A stretch of 64,000 nucleotides of DNA from Mangrovibacterium lignilyticum (GCF_010882175.1 NZ_WKLH01000001.1:1071464-1135463), one strand, 5' to 3'; counted from the stretch's first letter, positions 47,101-55,434 are shown. A program made the numbers and translations. Notes: a model not told the origin generated them from the letters alone.

Positions 47101-48200
47101 TGGTTATCACTGTTTCCGACTCCGGAAAAGGAATCAAACAGGAAATGCTGAATAAAGTATTCGACCGTTTTTTCCAGATCGAAGAGGAACAAGTAGACAA
47201 TACCGGATCGGGTATAGGACTAGCCTTTGTAAAAAGCTTGGTGTTACTGCATAAAGGGCAGATTACTGTTGACAGTATCGTAAATAAAGGAACAAGCTTC
47301 AAAGTTCAGTTACCGGTCAGCAAGGAGGACTTCAACTCTCAGGAAATTTCCATCGAGCCGGTTCAGTATCATCAGGCGATGCGTGCTCCGGTTATTCAGG
47401 ACGTCTCCGGCGGCAAAAGCGAAACCATCAACCCGGATGCACTTTCCTCAAAACCAACCATCCTCATCGTGGAGGATAATATCGACCTGATCAACTTTAT
47501 GAAAGAGTCGCTCGAAATGAGCTACCAGGTCGTGATGGCCCTAAATGGTGTTAAGGCGTTGGAAAAACTGGAGAAAGTTACCCCCGAATTAATTATCAGC
47601 GATGTGATGATGCCAGAAATGGATGGCATTGAATTGACTAACCGCCTAAAGTCGGACCTGAAATTATCGCACATACCAATCATTCTGCTGACATCGAAAA
47701 GTGGCATGGAAAGCAAACTTCAGGGACTGCGTTCCGGAGCTGACTATTACATTGAAAAACCATTCTACCCAAATATTCTGGAGCAAAACATCGAAAATAT
47801 TCTAAATACACGGCGTCGTTTGATTGAGCGTTTTAAGACTGATGATACAATTCAAATTGAAGAAGTAGCTCACTCTGAATCAGACAAAATTTTCATTGAA
47901 AAACTGACTGTAATCATCAAAGAGAATATTAGCAATCCGGATATGGATGTGAGCTTCCTCATCAAAGAAATGGGCGTAAGCCGCTCCCTGCTTCATATCA
48001 AATTAAAAGGATTAGTCGGCTGCTCCAGTACTGAATTCATTCGGGCGATCCGCTTGAAAGAAGCAGTCAAATTAATTTCAAGCGGGAAGTGCAACATCTC
48101 CGAAGCCGCCTACGAAACAGGCTTTTCGAGCCCAACTTATTTTACGCGCCGGTTCCGCGAATTCTATGGAAAATCACCCCGGGACTATTTCAACCACTAG
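44133..48200 (+). CDS. Classical hybrid two-component regulator (periplasmic propeller, kinase, receiver, AraC)
   Basis: A 1355-residue glycan-cluster regulator. Signal peptide (about 1-32), periplasmic sensor with propeller repeats to about residue 690 (LTEDVAGNLWIGLEDKGLN, TEDHEGRVWVGTESGLAIY), Y_Y_Y domain to about 780, one membrane helix (IYGILAILIFILVFRVG), HisKA with His near 839 in NISHELKTPLT, HATPase (LLSNAFKF, GSGIGLAFVKSL), receiver with Asp near 1153 in IISDVMMPEMDGI, and AraC domain at about 1275-1355. It lies between the GH127-GH43 block and the DUF6055-GH97 block and is their obvious regulator. Known relatives sense oligosaccharides in the periplasm. Confidence 0.95.
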   Translation: MKKNGAKYHLFFLNTLVCLIALLCFHQTVFAQDQEPIQFRHYTPEDGLPSSYVKSITQDTDGFIWAATRTAVVRFDGQNFQEFPTYNDSLKPLQIFCNKLFMTKDSIPIARTNNESYYYFNRDLESFYPYPLLTALGPTSSIVASKGGFWVCQNDQIFFLNEATGQREGLRQKLKLFQIPEGSLFTSILERGNRLVFATTKGKIYSYQNNELREFDLPNELNKDQFDLRFIDSHDNLWIHSQDYGLANLNLTNNYYSFYAEARKDSYHLPHNLVHCFTEDHEGRVWVGTESGLAIYDPETDNLALHHYKLAEPNGLNTDPIYDAFCDQQGNIWLGTYFGGINFWNGEKQFFRTWTSGFGKWHLSGNVVSCLTEDVAGNLWIGLEDKGLNKLNRQNGKMTHYSSEDGPNSLSYNNLHDLLFVNDHELWIATYTGGINVLNTKTNRFEYYNRKNTNNALSDVIYQFEKVDDRVYIATSEGIVVFEQKDKKFHKLKPEITSSFQFESIAKNGQFLWFSSAQQVFRYDISKDSIAPFRLNDELQIVNFVKTDSKGRVWFGSCYNGLFYLDGTTGEITQINEDNGFPAQWIFSLEEGKNGWYWASTNKGLVKFQPETGASTLYDSNSGIPFNQFNYRASFTDSKGNTYFGGNNGMISFNEESKPSQIHKLPVVFTGFQLFNKHVHPGDIKCMDRSINELDELVLKYNQNVFTLEYTAFSYATGGRCQYSYFLDGFETKWNNVGNRNFATYTNLSPGTYTFRVKAIINDNLNEPQERQLTITILPPFWLTNWAFGIYGILAILIFILVFRVGKNLEKTKAMAELQRREKVHADEIHKVKLEFFTNISHELKTPLTLILGPLNKLMAEEKLSPAFRKRLIGIERNANRLFLLINQLLEFRKIENGKEKLKVSPCDVSLMMDDISNSFTNLSETRDIDFQLEFPAPGKMAWFDVNKVDKIIFNLLSNAFKFTPEGGKISFTVELKKRIPRTPDELIDMVITVSDSGKGIKQEMLNKVFDRFFQIEEEQVDNTGSGIGLAFVKSLVLLHKGQITVDSIVNKGTSFKVQLPVSKEDFNSQEISIEPVQYHQAMRAPVIQDVSGGKSETINPDALSSKPTILIVEDNIDLINFMKESLEMSYQVVMALNGVKALEKLEKVTPELIISDVMMPEMDGIELTNRLKSDLKLSHIPIILLTSKSGMESKLQGLRSGADYYIEKPFYPNILEQNIENILNTRRRLIERFKTDDTIQIEEVAHSESDKIFIEKLTVIIKENISNPDMDVSFLIKEMGVSRSLLHIKLKGLVGCSSTEFIRAIRLKEAVKLISSGKCNISEAAYETGFSSPTYFTRRFREFYGKSPRDYFNH

Positions 48201-48243
48201 GAACTACAACCGCTCTGATCTGTTTTACCCCGTAGCTGAATCT

Positions 48244-48280
48244 ACACATTGCTGCAAGTTTTTTACACATTGCTGCCAAG
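48244..48280 (+). promoter_or_regulatory. Candidate operator, copy 2: ACACATTGCTGC direct repeat with 21-bp spacing
   Basis: ACACATTGCTGCAAG at 48244 and ACACATTGCTGCCAAG at 48265 are identical over the first 12 bases and 21 bp apart. Over 25 bases it matches copy 1 (36366) at about 21 positions. It lies 83 bp upstream of the DUF6055-like gene. A further CTACACATCC within GATCTGC/GCAGATC arms occurs at 48313-48337. Confidence 0.6.
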
Positions 48281-48362
48281 CCAACTCATGCCTTTTCCGC
48301 TACTTTATCTTGAGATCTGCTACACATCCGGCAGATCATGAAAATCATTCATCCGATTAAAA

Positions 48363-49745
48363 ATGGCAAAAACGAAATTAGCTTTTTACACAGCGTTCAT
48401 CCTTCTGATCCAGGTGGCTTGTCAACTTTCAAAAAAGACAAACAGCACCAATCCGGCTACAGTCGAAAATAAAGAAACCTATCTTCCGGTTGACGCCTGG
48501 CAGGTTGCAAAAGACAATGACTACAACGACAGCACCAGCCGGTTCAACTTTTACCGGATGAAAGAAACCGAAAACCTGGTCGCGTTTTGGGAATCCGGAT
48601 TTGGCAAAGCCCCTTCCAACACAAGCGATCCTAAATTCCGGTTCGATTTGGATGATTTAATTGCAGAAAGTGAAAAGATGTTTCAATTTTTTCGCGACAG
48701 CCTTAAATTTGTTGAACAAGGCCATTCGCTCACCGACAAATACCGGATGAACTTTTACGTTTTCTACAACGAAGACGGAACCGTTTACGGAGGCGGTGCC
48801 GACGACTCGATCGGAGTCATGTGGCTTTCGCCGGGACGCATTCAGGATAAACCTTACGGAGCCATGGCGCACGAGATGGGGCATGCGTTTCAGTATATGG
48901 TTTCAGCCGATGGCCACTGGGGGTTCACTTCGTCGCCGGAAGGCAGCAAAGGCCAAAGTATTTTCGAAATGACTTCACAATATATGCTCTGGCATTATTA
49001 CCCGGACTGGATGCGCTTTGAGAACTATCATTTAAAAATTTTCATGCATAATACGCACAAGGCATTTTTGCACGAAGACAACATGTATTGCTCTCCCTAC
49101 GTGCTCGAATACTGGTCCGAAAAACATGGAATTGACTTTATTGCCAAGCTCTGGCGCAAAGCGAAAGAAGGAGAAGATGCGATCATGACCTACAAACGGA
49201 TCACCGGAATTGACCAGTCAGCATTTAACGACGAGATGCTGGATGCTTATCTCCATTTCATGACTTGGGATATGAATCGAATCCGAAAAGTTGCCAGCAA
49301 TTTTGCCAACCAACACACGACAAAAATGGAAATTGACGGTGACGGTTGGTACAAAATTTCTGCCGACAAATGTCCCCAGAATTATGGGTACAACGGCATT
49401 CAATTGGAGGTTCCGGCAGGTGGGACCGAAATAAAACTTGATTTCAAAGGAATTGCCGGTGCAGAGGGATATCATGCAGTCAACACGGACAGAGCAGGTT
49501 GGAGATACGGTTTTGTTGCTGAAAAAAGCAACGGTGAGCGCATCTATAGCGACACCTCCTCTCAGAACAACGGTCAGGCAAAATTCACGGTTCCTGAGAA
49601 TACGCAATGGCTTTGGTTGGTTGTCGTTGGCGCTCCTACTCAGCATTGGGAACACATCTTCGATGGAGATCCGGACAATGATGAACAATGGCCTTATGAG
49701 ATCAAGCTTGATGGTACAAAACCGATTCAGTCCGTTGTGAACTAA
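48363..49745 (+). CDS. DUF6055-like secreted protein with HExxH motif, candidate metallopeptidase
   Basis: A 460-residue exported protein (hydrophobic start with LLIQVACQ lipobox). It contains AMAHEMGHAFQYM, an HExxH zinc-protease motif, around residue 175, preceded by a gluzincin-like region (GGGADDSIGVMWLSPGRI) and followed by helical parts with conserved Trp/Tyr (YCSPYVLEYWSEKHG). The last 150 residues look like a beta domain (GGTEIKLDFKGIAG). Resemblance to the DUF6055 family is from memory. In a glycan cluster it could trim the protein part of a glycoprotein or proteoglycan, in line with GH127. Activity is unproven. Confidence 0.75.
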   Translation: MAKTKLAFYTAFILLIQVACQLSKKTNSTNPATVENKETYLPVDAWQVAKDNDYNDSTSRFNFYRMKETENLVAFWESGFGKAPSNTSDPKFRFDLDDLIAESEKMFQFFRDSLKFVEQGHSLTDKYRMNFYVFYNEDGTVYGGGADDSIGVMWLSPGRIQDKPYGAMAHEMGHAFQYMVSADGHWGFTSSPEGSKGQSIFEMTSQYMLWHYYPDWMRFENYHLKIFMHNTHKAFLHEDNMYCSPYVLEYWSEKHGIDFIAKLWRKAKEGEDAIMTYKRITGIDQSAFNDEMLDAYLHFMTWDMNRIRKVASNFANQHTTKMEIDGDGWYKISADKCPQNYGYNGIQLEVPAGGTEIKLDFKGIAGAEGYHAVNTDRAGWRYGFVAEKSNGERIYSDTSSQNNGQAKFTVPENTQWLWLVVVGAPTQHWEHIFDGDPDNDEQWPYEIKLDGTKPIQSVVN

Positions 49746-49781
49746 ATGTAGTCGACGACGGCACCATAATTCTTCTTTTTT

Positions 49782-49789
49782 TAACTTTG
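49782..49789 (+). promoter_or_regulatory. -7 promoter box TAACTTTG upstream of GH97
   Basis: Perfect TAnnTTTG match 31-38 bp before the GH97 start, within the 74-bp gap. No -33 TTG at normal spacing, so the gene may be both read from upstream and started here. Confidence 0.4.
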
Positions 49790-49819
49790 GGTTCCAATAA
49801 ACCTTAACAACAACATACA

Positions 49820-51772
49820 ATGATTAAACGATTATTATTCACTCTCGTGGTCGCACTGACATTCTACACGGGAGTACTGGGGCAGGTAGCCTCTGTTTCG
49901 TCCCCCAACAACACCATTAAAATCAACGTCAAACTAACCGACCGGATTTACTACAATTTGGAGGTAGACGAGAAAGGAACCATGTGGTACTCTCCTATTT
50001 CGATGAGCACAAACCAGGGAGAACTGGGACAAAATCCGGTGCTTTTGAATCAATCTTCAAACTCTGTTGATCAATCCATCAAAACTGTTTGGGGAACCCG
50101 CAGCGAAGTCAAAGATCAGTACAACGAGCTGACACTCGATTTCAAAAATGGGTACTCCCTAATCTTTCGTGCTTATGATGACGGAGTTGCCTATCGATTC
50201 AAAACTAGTAAAAAGGGCGAGCTGCTGGTTTATAACGAAGAAGTTGAATATCGCTTTTGGAAAAACCATAACATGCTGAGCAAGGTCGCCGATTCCTTTT
50301 CCACTTCCTTTGAGCAATTATACACGCGTGAGCGATTGCGGGACGTAAGCCCTCAGAATCTCATCAACCTGCCAACGGTTATTATGGCCGACAGCATTTA
50401 CCTGACTGTACTTGAATCGGATTTGTTCGATTATCCGGGCATGTACCTGTCAAAATCGATCAACCACGCACACCGATCATACCTCGACGGAAAGTTTGCA
50501 ACCTACCCAACAAAATGGCAACAAAACAACTTCCATCTTGAAGTGACAGACCGTGCTGACTACATCGCAAAAACAGAAGGAAGCCGCTTATTTCCCTGGC
50601 GGGTTATCGCTGTTTCGCGCACCGATTTGGAAATGGCTGACTCGGATCTGGTTTATAAACTGGCCCGTCCCTCAAAAATTAATGCCGATTGGGTAAAACC
50701 GGGTAAAGTAGCCTGGGATTGGTGGAATGCCATGAACCTGGAAGGAGTTGATTTTGAAACCGGAGTCAACAACAAAACCTATGAATACTACATCGACTTT
50801 GCCGCTAAAAACAACATTGAGTATGTAATTATGGATGAAGGCTGGTCCGATCAGTTCGATGTGCTGCTACCAACCCCAATGGTTGACATGGAGCACCTGA
50901 CTCAGTATGCCAAAGAGAAAGGAGTTAAACTGATTTTATGGGCGGTTTGGCACACCATCGACCGTCAGTACAAAGAAGCATTCGAGTTGTTTGAAAAGTG
51001 GGGCATCGCTGGTGTGAAAGTTGATTTCATTGACCGTGACGATCAATTGGCAATCGAATTTTACGAACGACTAATTCAGGAAGCAGCCAAGCACCATTTG
51101 TTGGTCGACTTTCATGGTTGCTCCAAGCCAACCGGCTTACACCGCACCTACCCCAACCTGATCAACTACGAAGGAGTGCACGGCAACGAATACAATAAGT
51201 TTAACGACGAGCAAACTCCGTCGCACAACGTCGATCTGCCGTTCACTCGCATGATGACCGGCCCAATGGATTACACGCCTGGCGCAATGACCAATTTTGT
51301 ACAGAACGATTTTCACCTCAGCTACTATAATCCGGGGAGTAATGGTACCCGCTGTCACCAACTGGGTATGTTTGTAGTCTACTTTGCTCCGCTGCAAATG
51401 CTATGCGATGCGCCAACGGCCTACGAAAAGTATCCGGACATTCTGGAATTCTTGAGCGCTGTTCCAACAACCTGGGACGAAACAAAAGTACTGGATGGTA
51501 AGCTGGGCGAATTCATTGTAATTGCCAGAAAAAAGGACAACATCTGGTATATCGGAGGAATGAATGATTGGACAGAACGGGATGTCACATTAGATCTTTC
51601 GTCTTTACTCGGCACCGGAAATTATGAAGCGACAATGCTCGTTGATGGTGTTAACGCCAATCGAAATGCGGAAGATTACAAAGCAGTCAAAAAAGATGTT
51701 TCGGCAAACAAACCGCTTCATCTAACGATGAAAAAAGGTGGTGGCTTTGTTGTCCGGATTCAAACAAAATAA
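49820..51772 (+). CDS. GH97 family glycosidase (alpha-glucosidase/alpha-galactosidase)
   Basis: A 650-residue secreted enzyme: signal peptide (to about residue 20, VLGQVASVSSPNN), N-terminal beta-sandwich to about 270, TIM barrel at about 275-540 and C-terminal beta domain. GH97 hallmarks seen: WDWWNAMNLEGVDFETGVN, IMDEGWSDQFDVL, GVKVDFIDRDDQ, FHGCSKPTGLHRTYPNLINY and GVHGNEYN. Asp402 sits where retaining members such as BtGal97b place the nucleophile, whereas inverting SusB-type alpha-glucosidases lack an Asp there; this suggests a retaining alpha-galactosidase, with moderate confidence. It is the last gene of the cluster. Confidence 0.92.
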   Translation: MIKRLLFTLVVALTFYTGVLGQVASVSSPNNTIKINVKLTDRIYYNLEVDEKGTMWYSPISMSTNQGELGQNPVLLNQSSNSVDQSIKTVWGTRSEVKDQYNELTLDFKNGYSLIFRAYDDGVAYRFKTSKKGELLVYNEEVEYRFWKNHNMLSKVADSFSTSFEQLYTRERLRDVSPQNLINLPTVIMADSIYLTVLESDLFDYPGMYLSKSINHAHRSYLDGKFATYPTKWQQNNFHLEVTDRADYIAKTEGSRLFPWRVIAVSRTDLEMADSDLVYKLARPSKINADWVKPGKVAWDWWNAMNLEGVDFETGVNNKTYEYYIDFAAKNNIEYVIMDEGWSDQFDVLLPTPMVDMEHLTQYAKEKGVKLILWAVWHTIDRQYKEAFELFEKWGIAGVKVDFIDRDDQLAIEFYERLIQEAAKHHLLVDFHGCSKPTGLHRTYPNLINYEGVHGNEYNKFNDEQTPSHNVDLPFTRMMTGPMDYTPGAMTNFVQNDFHLSYYNPGSNGTRCHQLGMFVVYFAPLQMLCDAPTAYEKYPDILEFLSAVPTTWDETKVLDGKLGEFIVIARKKDNIWYIGGMNDWTERDVTLDLSSLLGTGNYEATMLVDGVNANRNAEDYKAVKKDVSANKPLHLTMKKGGGFVVRIQTK

Positions 51773-51862
51773 AGATTAACCATCATTGGCAAAATAAGAG
51801 TTAAACGTATTCACAAAAAGATATAACACTGAAGTAAAAGCCATTAACCCAGATCACTTTAA

Positions 51863-51896
51863 ACATCCGTGACAGTTTTTTAGACATTAATACTAC
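51863..51896 (+). promoter_or_regulatory. Candidate operator, copy 3, downstream of the glycan cluster with no gene after it
   Basis: ACATCCGTGACAG at 51863 and ACATTAATACTAC at 51884, 21 bp apart, with the AGTT-TTTA core between; matches copy 1 at about 21 of 25 bases. The gap 51773-52194 holds no gene: after this element come ACACCATGGTTTTTA at 51924 (15 bases identical to the GH127-GH43 hairpin) and a terminator at 52025. Confidence 0.45.
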
Positions 51897-52024
51897 TTGA
51901 CTGAGAAGATAAACGTGATATTTACACCATGGTTTTTAGATCAAAACATTAGTGAAATTTGACAAGAGCACACCCCAAAGGCTGCTTTAGTCATCGTAAT
52001 ACTTTTATAACTTTTGCCCCGAAA

Positions 52025-52055
52025 AACACCGTCCCTCTGGCACGGTGTTTTTTTT
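52025..52055 (+). terminator. Rho-independent terminator 250 bp past GH97
   Basis: Stem AACACCGT/ACGGTGTT, loop of about nine bases, then eight T. It ends any plus-strand transcript coming from GH97 or from the orphan operator region. Confidence 0.9.
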
Positions 52056-52145
52056 GTTCGTTTGAATCAACATAACCAGAGAGAATTCAGGTTCCGAGTT
52101 TCAAACAATCAGAACGATCCACTTTCCACCACTATTCCTTAGTGC

Positions 52146-52188
52146 AATAATGAAGAGCCTCCGTGTTTATCGAAGGCTCTTCATTATT
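52146..52188 (-). terminator. Perfect 15-bp hairpin after S9 peptidase gene
   Basis: AATAATGAAGAGCCT and AGGCTCTTCATTATT, 13-base loop, 7 bp beyond the stop of the minus-strand gene. The AT-rich base of the stem can supply the T-tract in either direction. Confidence 0.8.
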
Positions 52189-52194
52189 GATCGC

Positions 52195-54711
52195 TTATAA
52201 TTGCTTATCAGGATACATTTCATCCCAATGTTCAGGTTGGTTTTTCAACTTTTTATCGAACCACGAAATAATGGTATCATGCCATTCCAGCCGCTTCTTG
52301 TAATCCAGAATATGGTGATCTTGTCCATCCACCAGCACCATCTCAACATCCTTACCCAGAATTTTCAAGGCTGCATAAAACTGCAGGCTCTCTCCGACCG
52401 GCACATTCGTGTCAGATGTTCCATGCAATAGCAAGATGGAATTTTGAAATTTATCGGCATTGTACAGCGGGCTTTCATCTACATAAATATCTTTTCGGTT
52501 CCAGGGATAGCTGTACCTACCGGCACCGGCATTGTAGGAATACCCCCAATAGCCTTCGCCCCAGTAACTACTCAATGCACTAATCCCGGCGTGAGATATG
52601 GCTGTTTTAAAAATATTGGTTCGGGTTTGCAGCAACATCGTTGTAAACCCACCATACGAGGCACCAATACAACCTACATTTTCATCGTCCGCAGTTGGAT
52701 GCGCTGCTAAAAATTGTTGGGTACCGTCAATAATGTCGTCAATGGCATCCAACCCCCATCCGTTTACATGCAAAGCCGAAAAACCCTGACCAAAACCTGT
52801 TGCACCACTGGGTTGCAGAATATAAACCATGTAGCCGTTAGCAGCCCAGGTATTTGCCGGATAACGTCCTCCAAATGAACGATCAATCGGCAATGTACCA
52901 CCGTAATAATTGACAATCAAAGGGTATTTCTTAGTTGGATCGTAATTCACAGGATAGTAAATACGGCCGTAAATAGTGGTTCCATTTGCATTGGTGAAAT
53001 TCCAATCCTCATTCTTACCAAACCCAATCGATTGAAAATCATCCTTTTTCGGGAAATCCAACAGCTCTGACTTTCCGCTTTCTAAATCAATCGCGTACAA
53101 CTTTTGCGGCGAACTAATACTGGTTCCTTCAAATACAGCTGATGCTTTATCGCGGGCGTAACTCATTTTACCCAAAACATCTACCGGCAAATCGATTTTT
53201 GTAAACTTCTTCGACTTTAGCTCCAACCGGTAAAGATTGACGTAATCTTTCTCCGCGACCGACAAATAAACGGAGCCATCCCTTGCCCAATGAACATCGT
53301 TGATCACCGGGTCAAATTCCCGGGTCAGCGCTTGGGCCGTTTTATGCTGAAGGTCGAAAAGATAAAGTTGATTATCGTAGCTGTTCGGAATTCGTCCTTC
53401 GCTCACATTCACGCCAATTTCACCAAAACATTCCGAACCGCCAGTCACCAGCAATTGCTTTCCGTCGGACGAATATTGACAATAGCCGCCATAAAGTTTG
53501 TCTTTCCAAACTGTATCGACTTCCATCGTACGAATATCCAATTCATACAGATTCTGTTTACTGAAGGGAATTTCAGCATAATCCATCCGGCTGGTTGAAA
53601 AAAGAATCCTGGTTCCATCAGGTTTAATATCCTGCAAGTTTGCCGAAAGGTAACCGGCAGTCAAGGGCGTCACGATTCCATTGCTAAGGTCCAAATGATA
53701 CAAGAACGATCGATCGCGGAAGTAAGGCAAACGATCATCATTACCATAGATTCGCTTCAAATCACCCGGATCTTTCCCTTTCTCAAAACGCGAGTAGATC
53801 AAGTAGTCTTCATTGGGCGACCAGCTAGCAGCACCCATATCTTTAATCGAGGAGGCCACTTTTTGCTCCTCCCCTGTTTTCAGATCGTAAATAAATAAAT
53901 CCGACAAACCATCCTTTTCAACGGTGTAAGTCAATCGGTCTGTTTTTGGCATCCAGTCGGCCCTGTACGAATCAGCATTGCGCAACACAAACACATTCGT
54001 GTTCCGTTCCAGATCGAAAACCCGGGTATGTTTGCTGCTCTCTCCGCTTCCGGGAAGGACTTTGGTATAATTGACTAAAACATATTTCCCCGAAGGTGAA
54101 ATTTTGGCCGATGAAACCGATTCGCCCTCCAAAACATCGTGAATGTTTAACGGCCGTATTTCATTCAAAGTCCAGTTCAGCATCGCTTCACTCGAGTCAC
54201 TTTTACAACTGATTGACGCTCCAAGTTTCAGCACTTCCTCTGAACTAATGAGCTTCAGCAGAAGTTGATGTTTGCCATTTGTCAAGGTCAAATCAACATC
54301 CACCTGATCCTTACTCACCTGGCTTTGCGATTTTAGTTTTTGACCATCCAGAAACAGTTCATAAATCGCATTGGTGCTCAAACTTACCTGAGCTTTCACC
54401 CACCGGTCACTCGAAATATAACCGCACAACTGAATCAACTCATCCGCGACACTGATCTGCGACAATAAGCTATCTGTGCCAACCTCAACGGAATTCCATT
54501 CCTTTGTTTCCGGGTTCAGGTCAACTTGAGAATTTTCGAGCAAAGCTGCCCTGTCAAACTCTTTCCCGTCTATCGATCCATCGGCTGCAAATGCAGGCAG
54601 ATTCAGCTGCACAGCCTCAGAGCTTTTCCATTGAACACATTCAACCTTGTTTTGGGCAAAAACAATCCCACCGCCCCACAGGAGCAGGCAGACTAAAACA
54701 AACTTTTTCAT
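52195..54711 (-). CDS. S9 family (prolyl oligopeptidase-type) serine peptidase
   Basis: An 838-residue exported peptidase. Signal peptide MKKFVLVCLLLWGGGIVFA; N-terminal sandwich of about 170 residues; beta-propeller of WD40-like repeats at about 190-540 (LIYSRFEKGKDPGD, ILFSTSRMDYAEIP); C-terminal alpha/beta hydrolase with Ser in CIGASYGGFTTM near residue 683, Asp in LHGTSDTNVPVGES and His in DGQDHHILDY. It should cleave peptides in the periplasm or at the surface. It is convergent with the glycan cluster and separated from it by two hairpins, so it is probably not part of that operon. Confidence 0.92.
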   Translation of the reverse strand: MKKFVLVCLLLWGGGIVFAQNKVECVQWKSSEAVQLNLPAFAADGSIDGKEFDRAALLENSQVDLNPETKEWNSVEVGTDSLLSQISVADELIQLCGYISSDRWVKAQVSLSTNAIYELFLDGQKLKSQSQVSKDQVDVDLTLTNGKHQLLLKLISSEEVLKLGASISCKSDSSEAMLNWTLNEIRPLNIHDVLEGESVSSAKISPSGKYVLVNYTKVLPGSGESSKHTRVFDLERNTNVFVLRNADSYRADWMPKTDRLTYTVEKDGLSDLFIYDLKTGEEQKVASSIKDMGAASWSPNEDYLIYSRFEKGKDPGDLKRIYGNDDRLPYFRDRSFLYHLDLSNGIVTPLTAGYLSANLQDIKPDGTRILFSTSRMDYAEIPFSKQNLYELDIRTMEVDTVWKDKLYGGYCQYSSDGKQLLVTGGSECFGEIGVNVSEGRIPNSYDNQLYLFDLQHKTAQALTREFDPVINDVHWARDGSVYLSVAEKDYVNLYRLELKSKKFTKIDLPVDVLGKMSYARDKASAVFEGTSISSPQKLYAIDLESGKSELLDFPKKDDFQSIGFGKNEDWNFTNANGTTIYGRIYYPVNYDPTKKYPLIVNYYGGTLPIDRSFGGRYPANTWAANGYMVYILQPSGATGFGQGFSALHVNGWGLDAIDDIIDGTQQFLAAHPTADDENVGCIGASYGGFTTMLLQTRTNIFKTAISHAGISALSSYWGEGYWGYSYNAGAGRYSYPWNRKDIYVDESPLYNADKFQNSILLLHGTSDTNVPVGESLQFYAALKILGKDVEMVLVDGQDHHILDYKKRLEWHDTIISWFDKKLKNQPEHWDEMYPDKQL

Positions 54712-54916
54712 AGGCTTTATCTGAATTTTAGAATCTTTTCAAATTGAATCGCCTAAAAATAGCGAGTATAAAAGGAAATAAATATGATAAAGCCCGTAAA
54801 AATCTAAAAATCGGACATGAACATCCGAAACAGATTCAACCGGATTCAGTATAACCGGTTAGAGATAGACCAAAATTGAGTTTTCAAACCGACGACAGTC
54901 AAAAAATCTTCAACCT

Positions 54917-55264
54917 ATGGAAAATCAATTAAATCAGGTACAACAAGAAATCTTAGATATTCTGTACAACAACGGAAGTCCAGCGGAGAAATCACTTCAA
55001 GGCGTATTAAACTATAAGGATGCTAATGGCATCCAACCGCTGCATGATTTTAAGGGTTCTGAAATCTTATACGCCAAAAAGAATTTGGCAAAAATGGGAC
55101 TCATTGAGGTCATTGAAGCGCAACGACGCCACGACTTGGAAGAAGGTGATGGTTTTACCCGCGTAGGCGACGATGTAACTTTTTACTATTACGATCTGGA
55201 CAAAAAGTTAAAAATTACTGCAGAAGGAGTCAAGTGGTGTAAAATGCACTTTGCGCAACACTGA
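54917..55264 (+). CDS. Small protein, possible winged-helix fold, unknown
   Basis: A 115-residue soluble protein. The start (LNQVQQEILDILYNNGSP) and the later KKNLAKMGLIEVIE plus KLKITAEGVKWCKMHF have the rhythm of a winged-helix domain (helix, recognition helix, wing, ITAEGxxW typical of small transcriptional regulators), but no family is recognised. It has its own 205-bp upstream gap, where nothing distinctive is seen, and lies before the glutathione-type genes with which it may or may not be linked. Confidence 0.6.
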   Translation: MENQLNQVQQEILDILYNNGSPAEKSLQGVLNYKDANGIQPLHDFKGSEILYAKKNLAKMGLIEVIEAQRRHDLEEGDGFTRVGDDVTFYYYDLDKKLKITAEGVKWCKMHFAQH

Positions 55265-55426
55265 CCGAAAAACCAGACAAAACACTGAAAACAAATCAGA
55301 ACTGAGGGAAATTTCATCGATTGAGAAACTGTTTAATCTTTTTGACTGCCCGTCTGTTTTAGTTGGACTGCATACTCCCTTTGCGCCTCTTTCGGAAAAC
55401 CGCAAACAATTCAACGGGTTTATGCT

Positions 55427-55434
55427 TAACTTTG
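55427..55434 (+). promoter_or_regulatory. -7 promoter box TAACTTTG before the ATP-grasp gene
   Basis: Perfect TAnnTTTG match 24-31 bp before ATG 55458. It supports that start over the upstream in-frame ATG at 55251, which overlaps the preceding gene. No -33 at normal spacing. Confidence 0.45.

Noticed and set aside
36465-51772. SusC/SusD transporter pair expected in the glycan cluster
   Set aside because: No TonB-dependent receptor or SusD-like protein could be found on either strand in the window.
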